64,000 nt of DNA from Celerinatantimonas yamalensis (GTDB taxonomy: Bacteria > Pseudomonadota > Gammaproteobacteria > Enterobacterales > Celerinatantimonadaceae). Position numbers and translations under genes: made by a program. Under the pieces are notes generated by a model. It ran no database searches, was not told the origin of the DNA, and saw only the letters and a list, made by a program, of their open reading frames with translations. The stretch's first letter is position 1, and every line of letters begins with the position of its first letter. This document shows, piece by piece, positions 1 to 9,003 of the stretch. The stretch covers positions 744,001 through 808,000 of the forward strand of contig NZ_JBEQCT010000001.1 in NCBI RefSeq assembly GCF_046054155.1, written 5' to 3'.

Positions 1-257
1 CACAAATTCGCTTTCACTGGCCAACTACCTTAGAAGTTGGGCAACTTGTTGAGATGAAGATATTTCTTTCAGATGAGGCAACGGCTATCTACTGTTATGC
101 TCGCGTTATCGATGTCATCAACAACGAACCATTCAATATTGCCTGTGAATATGCTTTAATTCGTGAGGAAGATTGTGAAAGCTTGGTTCGTGCCAGCTTA
201 CATATCCAATCAAAACTGTTGCAAGCACGCGCTAATGCCCGCCAGCAACACGACTAA
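1..257 (+). CDS. PilZ-like domain protein, C-terminal part
   Basis: An open frame enters from the left edge (codons from base 3) and ends with TAA at 255-257, so the start lies outside the window. The visible ~84 residues end in a charged, Ala/Gln-rich tail (LLQARANARQQHD). The pattern, with beta-rich strands, an 'ARVIDV' strand and a 'CEYALIREEDCESLVR' segment, resembles the end of a PilZ (cyclic di-GMP binding) domain, and PilZ genes are known next to mfd in several marine gammaproteobacteria. The N-terminal RxxxR and D/NxSxxG ligand motifs are not in view, so the assignment rests on the tail and the neighbour. A Met at base 54 exists but the frame is open upstream, so it need not be the start. 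Confidence 0.55.
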   Translation, partial: QIRFHWPTTLEVGQLVEMKIFLSDEATAIYCYARVIDVINNEPFNIACEYALIREEDCESLVRASLHIQSKLLQARANARQQHD

Positions 258-297
258 TTTACTAACTGAATATCCAGTAGAAGGTTTGTCACCAGTT

Positions 298-3200
298 ATG
301 ACAGAGTTGTTTCCTAATCTCCCGTACCTCGAAGGGCCTGGTGACCAAAAAAGTCTTGGCCAATTACCTGGCAGTAGTATCGCACTAGCCGTCTATCATT
401 ACATTCAACACAGTAGTGCGCCATTAGTCATTCTAACCTGCGATACGCGCTCGGCATTACGCTTAGAGCACGAGCTGTCCGGGTTAAAAACGACTCGACC
501 AGTGGTTTTTTTACCTGATTGGGAAACTCTCCCCTATGACCATTTTTCACCTCATCAAGAGATCATCTCAACACGTTTAAGAACGCTTCACCAAATGCTC
601 AGTCAACCGAGTCATCAAGTGATGATTACCACGGTTGGCACATGGATGATGCGAACAGCATCGACCAATTATCTACTGGGTCGCAGCTTGCAACTAAAAA
701 CAGCGCAAGCACTCGATATTGAAGCGTTTCGGATTAACTTGGTTGATACCGGTTATCAACCGGTCGAACAGGTGATCGAACATGGTGAGTTTGCCATCCG
801 CGGCAGTATCTTAGATATCTTTCCGATGGGATCCGATGTCCCTTATCGGATCGATTTTTTTGACAATGAAATTGACTCAATCCGATATTTTGACCCAGAT
901 GACCAGCGTAGCCGTGACATAGTCGAACAGATCGATCTACTGCCAGCCCATGAATTTCCAAGTGACAAACCAGCAATTGAGCTTTTTCGCAGTCGTTGGC
1001 GCCAACGCTTTGATACACCGCGCGAGCCAGAATCAATCTATCAACAAGTTTCAAAAGGCATCTGGCCCCCCGGAATTGAGTACTATTTACCGTTATTTCA
1101 TGAGCAGACCACCACACTGTCACAATTGATGCCTGACGATTTACAGATCTTGGCAATTGATGATCTGCAATCAGCGGTAAAACAATACTGGCAGGATATT
1201 AATGAACGCTATGAAAATCATCGCTACGATCGCTTGCGTCCCGTGCTTGAGCCTAATGAGCTATTTGAAAACGTTGAACAATGTCTAGGTGGGTTGAAAA
1301 AATTTGCCCGCGTTAACTTACAAACACAGCCATTAACCCCGGCCCCAGGGCGAAAAAATTTACAACTGCAAGCACTCCCCGATCTTAGCTTTAGTCATCA
1401 GCTGAATGAACCGACTCAAAAAGTTCGCCAATTTATTGAGCACTTTGACGGTCGAATCTGCTTTGTGGTTGAAACAGCTGGTCGGCGTGAGGCTCTCTTA
1501 GCACTCTTAAAACCATTAAAATTATCGATTAAAACTATCGAACAGCTAGACGAACTGGGTCAAGCGGCGCGTTTTAGTCTGTTAATTGCACCACTCGAAC
1601 AAGGGTTTATCTTAAGCGAACAACAGCTCTGTTTTATTGGTGAAAGCGATCTGCTAGGCAAACGCATTGTCCAGCGCCACTCTCGCAAAAATTCAGCGGG
1701 AAATCCTGAAGCACTGATTCGCAACTTGGCAGAGCTTTCGCTCGGCCAGCCAGTCGTTCATTTAGAGCATGGGGTTGGGCGTTATCAAGGCTTAACGACA
1801 CTTGAAACCGCGGGTATAAAAACAGAATTTTTAACTCTGCTCTATGCTAATGATGCGAAGCTCTATGTCCCCGTTGCATCGTTACATCTTATTAGTCGAT
1901 ACAGCGGCAGTAGTGAAGACTCGGCACCGCTCCATAAATTAGGTAACGATGCTTGGCAAAAGTCACGTAAAAAAGCGGCAGAAAAAGTGCGCGATGTTGC
2001 AGCCGAGTTGTTAGAAATTTATGCGCAGCGGGCCGTCAAGCCAGGGTATTCATTTCAAATCGATACCGAGAGCTACCAGCAGTTTTGTGCCGATTTTCCG
2101 TTTGAAGAAACCGATGATCAACACAATGCGATTCAAGCCGTATTGGCCGATATGCAACAACCCGTTGCGATGGATCGGTTAGTCTGTGGTGATGTCGGCT
2201 TTGGCAAAACCGAGGTTGCCATGCGCGGTGCATTTATTGCAGTCAATGATAACAAACAGGTTGCTATCTTAGTCCCAACCACATTGTTGGCTCAGCAACA
2301 TTATGACAATTTCTGTGATCGGTTTGCCAATTGGCCGGTACGCGTCGAAGTGCTTTCGCGCTTTAAAACCGCTAAACAGCAAAGCCAAATTATAGACGCC
2401 TTGGCGCAAGGCAAAATCGATATTCTCATCGGCACCCATAAATTACTATCAAAAACGGTCAAATTTGCCGACTTGGGGTTATTAATTGTCGATGAAGAAC
2501 ATCGCTTTGGGGTCCGTCACAAAGAACAAATTAAAGCCATGCGCGCCGATGTGGACATTTTAACGCTCACAGCAACACCGATTCCACGCACACTGAATAT
2601 GGCCATGAGTGGGATGCGTGATCTGTCGATCATTGCCACACCACCAGCACGGCGTTTATCGGTAAAAACATTTGTCAGAAAACGCGATGATGCACTGATT
2701 AAAGAAGCGATTATTCGTGAAATTACTCGGGGTGGGCAAGTCTATTTTCTGCATAATAATGTTGAAACCATCGACCGAGTCGCTGAGCAGCTGCAAGCAT
2801 CCATTCCTCATGCAAGAGTCGCTATTGGTCATGGACAGATGCGCGAGCGCCAGTTGGAACAGATCATGGGTGACTTTCACCACCAGCGATTTAACATTTT
2901 GGTCTGCACCACGATTATTGAAACGGGTATCGATATTCCCAATGCCAATACCATCATTATTGATCGTGCAGATCATTTCGGTTTAGCCCAACTTCATCAG
3001 CTCCGTGGCCGTGTCGGACGATCGCATCACCAAGCTTATGCGTATCTGATGACGCCCGCCCCTAAAGCGATGACCCGAGATGCAAAACTACGCCTTGAAG
3101 CAATCGCCGAACTTGAAGATCTAGGTGCGGGATTTACACTGGCTACCCACGATCTTGAAATTCGCGGCGCAGGTGAACTGCTTGGAGATGAACAAAGTGG

Positions 3201-3768
3201 CCAAATTGAAGCCATTGGTTATTCACTGTATATGGAGATGCTCGAGCGCGCTGTCAATGCGTTAAAATCGGGCAAAGAGCCCTCACTCGATTTGCTTCAA
3301 GCGGACCACGCTGAAGTAGAACTGTCGATCCCAGCTTTACTCCCAGATACCTACATCAGTGATGTCAATACTCGTCTTTCTATTTACAAACGGCTCGCCA
3401 GTTGTGATGACGAAGCCCAAATGCGCGAGCTACAAGTGGAACTGATTGACCGATTTGGCTTGCTACCTGATGCCGCCAAGAACCTCTTCACACTGCAAGA
3501 GTTGAAACAGCGCGCAACACATTTAGGAGTGAAACGCGTAGAAGCAGGTACTAAATCAGGCTCTCTTGAATTTACACAACAATCAACAGTGAACCCAAGC
3601 TATCTCGTACAATTGCTCAGTGATGGCTCACAACGATACAAGATGGAAGGACCGAACCGCTTGATTTTTACCATCACCTCAACTGATCGTCGAGAAAAAA
3701 TAGAACAAGTTGAACAACTACTCACTGATCTTGCAAACCACCAATTGCCGGAAGCTCAATATGCTTAA
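298..3768 (+). CDS. mfd: Transcription-repair coupling factor Mfd
   Basis: Mfd removes RNA polymerase stalled at DNA lesions and recruits UvrA for nucleotide excision repair. The order of parts is typical: a UvrB-like N-terminal module, an RNA-polymerase interaction domain with the 'VVHLEHGVGRYQGL' segment, then a RecG-like SF2 translocase with Walker A GFGKTE near residue 635, a DEEH box near 731, and the TRCF C-terminal domain. The open frame extends upstream to 163, but the ATG at 298 gives 1156 residues, close to the E. coli protein (1148), and begins at the conserved region; the earlier starts overlap the PilZ gene. The last codons overlap the start of csiV by 8 bases, which suggests translational coupling. 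Confidence 0.96.
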   Translation: MTELFPNLPYLEGPGDQKSLGQLPGSSIALAVYHYIQHSSAPLVILTCDTRSALRLEHELSGLKTTRPVVFLPDWETLPYDHFSPHQEIISTRLRTLHQMLSQPSHQVMITTVGTWMMRTASTNYLLGRSLQLKTAQALDIEAFRINLVDTGYQPVEQVIEHGEFAIRGSILDIFPMGSDVPYRIDFFDNEIDSIRYFDPDDQRSRDIVEQIDLLPAHEFPSDKPAIELFRSRWRQRFDTPREPESIYQQVSKGIWPPGIEYYLPLFHEQTTTLSQLMPDDLQILAIDDLQSAVKQYWQDINERYENHRYDRLRPVLEPNELFENVEQCLGGLKKFARVNLQTQPLTPAPGRKNLQLQALPDLSFSHQLNEPTQKVRQFIEHFDGRICFVVETAGRREALLALLKPLKLSIKTIEQLDELGQAARFSLLIAPLEQGFILSEQQLCFIGESDLLGKRIVQRHSRKNSAGNPEALIRNLAELSLGQPVVHLEHGVGRYQGLTTLETAGIKTEFLTLLYANDAKLYVPVASLHLISRYSGSSEDSAPLHKLGNDAWQKSRKKAAEKVRDVAAELLEIYAQRAVKPGYSFQIDTESYQQFCADFPFEETDDQHNAIQAVLADMQQPVAMDRLVCGDVGFGKTEVAMRGAFIAVNDNKQVAILVPTTLLAQQHYDNFCDRFANWPVRVEVLSRFKTAKQQSQIIDALAQGKIDILIGTHKLLSKTVKFADLGLLIVDEEHRFGVRHKEQIKAMRADVDILTLTATPIPRTLNMAMSGMRDLSIIATPPARRLSVKTFVRKRDDALIKEAIIREITRGGQVYFLHNNVETIDRVAEQLQASIPHARVAIGHGQMRERQLEQIMGDFHHQRFNILVCTTIIETGIDIPNANTIIIDRADHFGLAQLHQLRGRVGRSHHQAYAYLMTPAPKAMTRDAKLRLEAIAELEDLGAGFTLATHDLEIRGAGELLGDEQSGQIEAIGYSLYMEMLERAVNALKSGKEPSLDLLQADHAEVELSIPALLPDTYISDVNTRLSIYKRLASCDDEAQMRELQVELIDRFGLLPDAAKNLFTLQELKQRATHLGVKRVEAGTKSGSLEFTQQSTVNPSYLVQLLSDGSQRYKMEGPNRLIFTITSTDRREKIEQVEQLLTDLANHQLPEAQYA

Positions 3769-4531
3769 ACCTATTGCTTATATCCTGATCGCGCTTGTTT
3801 CAATCAGCACCCCTATTATAGCTAACGCGCAATCTCGCTCATTCGATATTGAAGTGATTATCTTCAAACGTCACCAACCGCAGCCTACTGGTGAATATTG
3901 GGATCAAACCCAACAAAAATTATCAATTCATCCAACGCAATGGTTGTTGGCACCACTACTCAAATGTCAATCGAGCGACTGCGTCAGTAGTCAGGCCGTG
4001 ACGCAGATCCCAACAGTTATCAATGGCAGCAACTGGCCTGTACAAAAACCAACATCATTACAGATGCTGCCAAGCAGCCAATTTAAACTCAATACACAGT
4101 GGCAACGCTTAAGCCGTGATACTGCATTTACACCGCTTATACACCTTGCTTGGCGTGAAAAAGTACCATCACGTAGCCGAGCAATCTATTTGGGTATTAT
4201 GGCTGGCAAACGTCTACCAAATGATTTACGCAGCTCAGTTAATGCGCCATATTGGCAGTTACAAGGTGGGATAAAAATTAGTTTGCAACATTATCTGTAT
4301 ATTGACTCTCAACTATTACTCACCGAAGTAAAAAACACAGCGGCTCAATCAACCGCTGTCAATACGCAAACGAATATCGTACCCAACTCAGCCAACACTC
4401 AACCTTTAAACGCATTAGTCAGTTATAAATTTGATCAAAAAATTCGAGTGCGATCTGGTGAAATCCACTATTTCGATCACCCTAAAATGGGGATGTTAAT
4501 TCAGATTCGAAAAATACCTGGCGCAAATTAA
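3761..4531 (+). CDS. csiV: CsiV-family peptidoglycan-binding protein
   Basis: This 256-residue protein begins with a clear Sec signal peptide (hydrophobic run, then ANAQS near residue 24) followed by 'FDIEVIIFKR', the hallmark start of the mature CsiV domain. CsiV of Vibrio cholerae is a periplasmic peptidoglycan-binding protein needed for PBP1A/LpoA function. The ATG at 3761 overlaps the mfd stop, so the two are probably co-transcribed; an upstream Met at 3710 would place mfd codons in front of the signal peptide and is rejected. Two cysteines (CQSSDC) could form a disulfide. The family call rests on the N-terminal motif, the length and the neighbour. Confidence 0.8.
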   Translation: MLKPIAYILIALVSISTPIIANAQSRSFDIEVIIFKRHQPQPTGEYWDQTQQKLSIHPTQWLLAPLLKCQSSDCVSSQAVTQIPTVINGSNWPVQKPTSLQMLPSSQFKLNTQWQRLSRDTAFTPLIHLAWREKVPSRSRAIYLGIMAGKRLPNDLRSSVNAPYWQLQGGIKISLQHYLYIDSQLLLTEVKNTAAQSTAVNTQTNIVPNSANTQPLNALVSYKFDQKIRVRSGEIHYFDHPKMGMLIQIRKIPGAN

Positions 4532-4583
4532 TGATGAACTAATACGCTAACTCAATTGGCCATAATATTAATTGAACTATGGG

Positions 4584-5117
4584 TTAGCGACAAAGTTGGC
4601 GGTCCACTGCCAGTAAAGCCGCCACAGTGATCGCATCGGTAATCAAGCCTTGGTCAATCATGGCTAAGGCTTCACTAAATGCAACGCAGCGCACTGTGAT
4701 ATCTTCACTTTCCTCTAAATGTTGTTCACCTTGTGTTAAGCCGGTCGCCAGATAGAGATGCGCTTGCTCATCGGTGACTGAATTAGACAAATGCAACGTG
4801 AGCAGCGGCTGTAGATGTGCAGCTTTCAGCCCCGTTTCTTCACTTAATTCACGCAGCGCGGCAACCTCAAGTGCTTCACCATTCGGACATCCACCTTCGG
4901 GGATCTCCCACGAATAACTCGCTAATGGATAACGGCTTTGCCCAACCAGGTAGACCTGCCGATCATCGGTCATCGCCACTACCCCAACGGCTCTATTTTT
5001 AAAATGCACGACGCCATAGCGCGTTGGATGGCCAGCCGGATTAATCACGTCGCGATCTTCCACTCGTAACCACGAATTCTCAAATACAACCTGCGACGAT
5101 TTTGTTTGCCATGCCAT
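4584..5117 (-). CDS. Nudix hydrolase, ADP-ribose pyrophosphatase type
   Basis: The 177-residue protein carries a perfect Nudix box at residues 75-97 (G-x5-E-x7-REUxEExGU, with RELSEETGL). Its N-terminal strand pattern, and 'GVVHFKNRAVGVVAM' just before the box, match the ADP-ribose/ADP-sugar pyrophosphatase branch, which splits nucleoside-diphosphate sugars into phosphosugar and NMP using Mg2+ held by the box glutamates. The ATG at 5117 is preceded by AAAAGG at a suitable distance. The gene converges on csiV with only ~50 bp between. The exact substrate cannot be read from the sequence. Confidence 0.85.
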   Translation of the reverse strand: MAWQTKSSQVVFENSWLRVEDRDVINPAGHPTRYGVVHFKNRAVGVVAMTDDRQVYLVGQSRYPLASYSWEIPEGGCPNGEALEVAALRELSEETGLKAAHLQPLLTLHLSNSVTDEQAHLYLATGLTQGEQHLEESEDITVRCVAFSEALAMIDQGLITDAITVAALLAVDRQLCR

Positions 5118-5308
5118 GATGATGCCTTTTAATACCTATAGATGTCACCATTAAAGCATATCAACTGACTGATGCTAAAGCGCTAATACTTATCATTGAT
5201 CAGATTTTTTATGGAGATATTCACATCGAAAGCGGTTTGTGAAAGACACATAGGGCAAAGCGTCCAAATGAAGTAATGATGAAATAAATGATGCGTAGAC
5301 AGCCGTAG

Positions 5309-5333
5309 TAGAGGCATCAAAGCGATGCCTCTA
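5309..5333. terminator. Perfect 10-bp hairpin downstream of ndh
   Basis: TAGAGGCATC and GATGCCTCTA form a perfect stem with a 5-base loop, 10 bases beyond the ndh stop codon. There is no run of T after the stem on the minus strand, so it may act as an mRNA end-protecting hairpin or a weak terminator. Confidence 0.45.
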
Positions 5334-5342
5334 AAGATTCGA

Positions 5343-6653
5343 TTAATGCAGTTTAAGTTTAGGACGTAGCATTTGGTTGATACGTCCAACCAGCATAATC
5401 AACCCTGTTTTAAGATAGCCAAATAATGCAATTTGGTGCATGCGATACAATGAGATATACATGACACGAGCAATTCGTCCTTCAACTTTCATCGAGCCTT
5501 TCATTAAATTACCCATTAGCGAACCAACGGTACTGTAATTACTCAGAGAGACCAATGAACCATAGTCTTTATAGACATATTCTTTAAGAGGTTTTTCTTT
5601 GAGCCCCGCAAGGATGTTGTCATAGACCTGAGAAGCCATCTGGTGCGCTGATTGCGCGCGAGGTGGAACAGTTTTACCCGTTTCGTCAATCGGACAACTG
5701 GCACAGTCACCAATTGCGTAAATATGTTCATCGCGTGTGGTCTGTAATGTTTTACGAACCATCAATTGATTGATGCGGTTACTTTCAAGACCTGCTAGTT
5801 CATGCATAAATCCAGGACATTTAATCCCTGCTGCCCAAACCATTAAGTCAGCTTCTAACAGCTCACCCGATTTGGTCGTCAACCCTTGCGCTGACGCTTC
5901 CGTAATCATAGTTGCAGTGCGGACATCCACCCCCATCTTAACCAATTCGCTATGGGCTGATGACGATATCCGCTCAGGTAAGGCGGGTAAAATACGCGGA
6001 CCCGCTTCAACCAGTGTCACTTCCAAACATTCATTAGAGACGTGCGGTAATCCATAGGCCTTCAGCTGCTGCGCGGCATTATGCAACTCGGCAGACAATT
6101 CCACGCCTGTCGCCCCACCGCCAACAATCGCAATACGGACTTTTTCATCGTCATTCGGATGCGCAGGATCGCTAACTTGACCTGAAAATTGTAAAAAACG
6201 ATTGAGTAACCGTTGGTGAAATAAATGTGCGCGTTCTGGATTGTCTAAAAAGATACAATGATCTGCAACGCCCTGGGTACCAAAGTCATTTGACACCGAG
6301 CCAATGGCCATTACCAAAATATTATAGTCAACGGTACGCTCAGGCAATAACACGACACCTTCTTCGATAACAGCTGACAGGTGAACCTGTTTCTTTTCGC
6401 GATCAAGGTTGCACATTTCCCCCTGCTGGTAGTGAAAGCCGCTGTGGGAAGCCTGAGAGCGATAACTGAGCGCATCAATTCCTGAATCAAGCGATCCTGC
6501 AGCGACTTCATGTAGCAATGGTTTCCATAAATGGGTGCGATCACGATCAATTAAGGTAATCTCAGCTTTCTTTTTTCGACCGAGCTTACGTCCTAGTTTC
6601 GTGACCAGCTCTAAACCGCCAGCACCGCCACCGACAACCACAATTTTCAGCAT
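5343..6653 (-). CDS. ndh: NADH dehydrogenase type II (NDH-2)
   Basis: This is a 436-residue single-subunit, non-pumping NADH:quinone oxidoreductase on the inner membrane face (E. coli Ndh has 434 residues). Two Rossmann signatures are visible: the FAD site VVGGGAGG at the N-terminus and the NADH site IVGGGATGVE near residue 175. 'YAIGDCA' near residue 315 is the second FAD-binding motif of the family. The C-terminus has the amphipathic, Leu/Lys-rich membrane-anchoring segment. The start has a GGAG ribosome site. In E. coli ndh lies just beyond nagZ-ycfP in the same orientation, and here it follows nagZ directly. The cell also has the pumping NDH-1 (27-42 kb). Confidence 0.95.
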   Translation of the reverse strand: MLKIVVVGGGAGGLELVTKLGRKLGRKKKAEITLIDRDRTHLWKPLLHEVAAGSLDSGIDALSYRSQASHSGFHYQQGEMCNLDREKKQVHLSAVIEEGVVLLPERTVDYNILVMAIGSVSNDFGTQGVADHCIFLDNPERAHLFHQRLLNRFLQFSGQVSDPAHPNDDEKVRIAIVGGGATGVELSAELHNAAQQLKAYGLPHVSNECLEVTLVEAGPRILPALPERISSSAHSELVKMGVDVRTATMITEASAQGLTTKSGELLEADLMVWAAGIKCPGFMHELAGLESNRINQLMVRKTLQTTRDEHIYAIGDCASCPIDETGKTVPPRAQSAHQMASQVYDNILAGLKEKPLKEYVYKDYGSLVSLSNYSTVGSLMGNLMKGSMKVEGRIARVMYISLYRMHQIALFGYLKTGLIMLVGRINQMLRPKLKLH

Positions 6654-6783
6654 GGGTACGTCTCCAAATTAAAAATAAATGAATCTTTACTCTAAAAACT
6701 AATTAACTTGTTATTTTTTATAATTTTATAGGCTAAATTTAGTTTTTATAAGATGTTATAGGAAGTGATTATAAGGAAATATC

Positions 6784-6799
6784 AGTGACTTTCATCACA
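6784..6799. promoter_or_regulatory. CRP-like site in the ndh upstream region
   Basis: AGTGA-CTTTCA-TCACA matches the CRP consensus TGTGA-N6-TCACA at 9 of 10 positions, with the flanking T-rich run expected on the right side. It lies 131 bp upstream of the ndh start, within the 311-bp gap 6654-6964, which is otherwise AT-rich and shows no gene. No FNR box of the type known in front of E. coli ndh was recognised. Confidence 0.45.
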
Positions 6800-6964
6800 T
6801 TTTTTCGATTTTTGGCGAATTACTTGCCAGATAACCTTAAGAAATAAGAGAGTATTGATGATATTAAGAAAAGATGTCTATTTTATCAATTTATGGTCGA
6901 TAGAAGCAGGCATCAGGATGTCGACCCCAATGTTAACTTATGAGATCGACACCCTGAATACAGT

Positions 6965-7966
6965 TTATGAAAGCCAGCGTTGTAGGCGTTGATAACGCGG
7001 CGATTGGCTTAACTCTGTCCAGTTCAAAGCCTTCCCTTGAGGACAAAGTTGCAAGGCTTTATCATGACTAATACACTGATGATCTAATCCATCAAGTAAC
7101 TGCTCAGTGCTCTGCCTATCGTTACAAGCAAGCAGTAAATCGCACCCAGCAGCCAACGCCAAATTAGCTCGCTCAAGTGGTGTACCCGCAATATGTGCGG
7201 CTTGCATCGAGAGATCATCACTAAAAATCAACCCCTGGTACCCATATCGTTGGCGCAAAATAGTCTGTAACCATTTTTGACTAAAACCAGCCGGTTGACT
7301 ACTGACATTAGGATAGATCACATGAGCTGGCATCAACGCATCCAATAAACCGGCTCGAATAAGCTTCAGAAAAGGAATTAAGTCATGGGATTCAATCTGC
7401 TCAAAAGATCGTGTATCGATCACTTGAGCAATATGCGAATCGGCCTGAACGCTGCCATGGCCAGGAAAATGTTTGCCCACACTACACATATGTGCATCAC
7501 GCATACCAAAAATAAAGGCTTGCGCCATCGCCACGACCCCTTCAGGGTTATCTGCAAAGGCCCGATTTCCGATGACATGACTCATCCCGTCGATATCCAA
7601 CACCGGTGCTAAGCTTAAATCAATATCACAAGCTCTAAGCTCACTGGCCATCAGCCATCCTAACTCTTGAGCATAATGTAAGGGCTCAACCGAGAGCTGC
7701 TGCGCCAAATGATACATTTGCCCTGCGGCTGGAATGGCGCTGAATTGTTGGCGAAAACGTTGGACTCGTCCGCCTTCTTGATCGGTAACAATTAGCAACG
7801 GCTGGGCGCGCGACTCTCGGATCAAACGCACTAAATCACACAATTGCTGGCGATCTTGGTAATTGCGACTAAATAAAATCACCCCTGCAACCAGTGGATG
7901 AGCCAATATTTCGCGTTCGATAGCAGATACATCGACACCATTAAGATCTATAAATAATGGCCCCAT
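6965..7966 (-). CDS. nagZ: Beta-N-acetylhexosaminidase NagZ
   Basis: NagZ is the cytoplasmic family 3 glycoside hydrolase that removes N-acetylglucosamine from muropeptides during peptidoglycan recycling and so helps set beta-lactamase induction. The 333-residue protein opens with the typical MGPLFIDLNG, has the catalytic-loop motif KHFPGHGS with the acid/base His/Asp pair (DSH), and the nucleophile in FSDDLSM. The length matches E. coli NagZ (341). It stands 2 bp after lpoB and so is the last gene of the hinT-to-nagZ run; the thiK and ycfP genes seen in E. coli are absent here. Confidence 0.96.
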   Translation of the reverse strand: MGPLFIDLNGVDVSAIEREILAHPLVAGVILFSRNYQDRQQLCDLVRLIRESRAQPLLIVTDQEGGRVQRFRQQFSAIPAAGQMYHLAQQLSVEPLHYAQELGWLMASELRACDIDLSLAPVLDIDGMSHVIGNRAFADNPEGVVAMAQAFIFGMRDAHMCSVGKHFPGHGSVQADSHIAQVIDTRSFEQIESHDLIPFLKLIRAGLLDALMPAHVIYPNVSSQPAGFSQKWLQTILRQRYGYQGLIFSDDLSMQAAHIAGTPLERANLALAAGCDLLLACNDRQSTEQLLDGLDHQCISHDKALQLCPQGKALNWTELSQSPRYQRLQRWLS

Positions 7967-7968
7967 GC

Positions 7969-8574
7969 TTACCAGCCAAACAATGAACGTTTAGCATCTT
8001 TGCGAATTTGCGTTTCATCAGCCCAAACGATCAGCCCTGTTTTCAAATCCATCAATCGCATTGTCATTTTGTAGTAGACATCTTTTTGACTGCTAGTTGA
8101 TTTAACAATACTGGATAAATCGCCATAGAGCATATACTCCGCCCCAACTTGATGACCAAATTGCACGGCCTGCGAAGGATCGACTAAACCACTTTGGTTT
8201 TGATAATTAAGCTGTTTGCGCACCGCATTGACCCGGCTCATATCAACAAATTGAAACTGCCCAGACTGAATTAATTTGGTTGAAATAGAATCGGTGATTG
8301 ACTCCGTATCAATATGTTCACTCGTTTTATTTTTAATACCCTGAACATACAAAATAGGCAATTTGTGACGCGCCTCAAGGCGAGTTAAAAATGGCGACGC
8401 CAAAAGTGAATCAGTCATGCTATTGGCAATTTTTTGTAGATCAGTCGAACCAAAATCAACATTAACGGTTTCAACCGCTTGAGCATCACCATAACTAACT
8501 TTTTGCGCGCACCCACTCAGGGTTAACGCAGCAATGACCGCCGAAGCGACCAGCAAAGGGGTTTTGTGACTCAT
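7969..8574 (-). CDS. lpoB: Penicillin-binding protein activator LpoB
   Basis: LpoB is an outer-membrane lipoprotein that reaches through the periplasm to stimulate PBP1B. The 201-residue protein begins with a lipoprotein signal (LTLSGC, acylated Cys22), lacks the long Pro-rich linker of E. coli LpoB, and has the conserved globular domain with 'LYVQGIKNKTSEHIDTE' and 'EYMLYGDLSS'. I use the ATG at 8574 because AGGAG lies five bases upstream; the GTG at 8580 overlaps that site. It sits between ycfL and nagZ as in E. coli. Confidence 0.92.
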   Translation of the reverse strand: MSHKTPLLVASAVIAALTLSGCAQKVSYGDAQAVETVNVDFGSTDLQKIANSMTDSLLASPFLTRLEARHKLPILYVQGIKNKTSEHIDTESITDSISTKLIQSGQFQFVDMSRVNAVRKQLNYQNQSGLVDPSQAVQFGHQVGAEYMLYGDLSSIVKSTSSQKDVYYKMTMRLMDLKTGLIVWADETQIRKDAKRSLFGW

Positions 8575-8586
8575 ACTCACTCCTAA

Positions 8587-8991
8587 TTAATCGGCTTGGC
8601 GAATGTAAACGCGAAAAGCACTCGCTTTAGTGGATTGGCTTATTGAATGTAATTGCTTTGTCTCTTTGCCATGCAGCATCACTGCAAGCCATGGTGTTTG
8701 TGCTAATTGCTGGCCACTGGCATCATACCAATAAAATCGGTACTGTAAATTTTGGTCATAGTTACTAGTGGATTGCAACGTAATAAACGCCTGCTGACGA
8801 CCGTCCGAGCGCGCTTTGATCCCAGCATGAGTAAAAGTAAGTTTTCTGGCTAATAACGAGTTATCGCTTTGCACCAGTTGGTTGGGCATATCCGTTGCGG
8901 CGATCACTGGGGTTCCGACTCCAGCTGAGTATGTGGCACAGCCACTTAACATCATCAGTGCTGCTGAAACAGCCAATATATGACGACGCAT
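8587..8991 (-). CDS. ycfL: YcfL-family lipoprotein
   Basis: This 134-residue protein has a lipoprotein signal with lipobox LSGC (Cys18) and the DUF1425/YcfL core 'LQYRFYWYDASGQQL', which predicts a small beta-sandwich exposed in the periplasm. A strong GGAGG site precedes the ATG. YcfL is always found next to lpoB, so a part in PBP1B control is inferred; its biochemical function is unknown. The lpoB start is 12 bp downstream, consistent with one transcript. Confidence 0.88.
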   Translation of the reverse strand: MRRHILAVSAALMMLSGCATYSAGVGTPVIAATDMPNQLVQSDNSLLARKLTFTHAGIKARSDGRQQAFITLQSTSNYDQNLQYRFYWYDASGQQLAQTPWLAVMLHGKETKQLHSISQSTKASAFRVYIRQAD

Positions 8992-9003
8992 AACGCCTCC
9001 TTA

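Noticed and set aside
734..1156. 140-codon minus-strand frame inside mfd
   Set aside because: It lies wholly within a well-conserved gene and has no family pattern.
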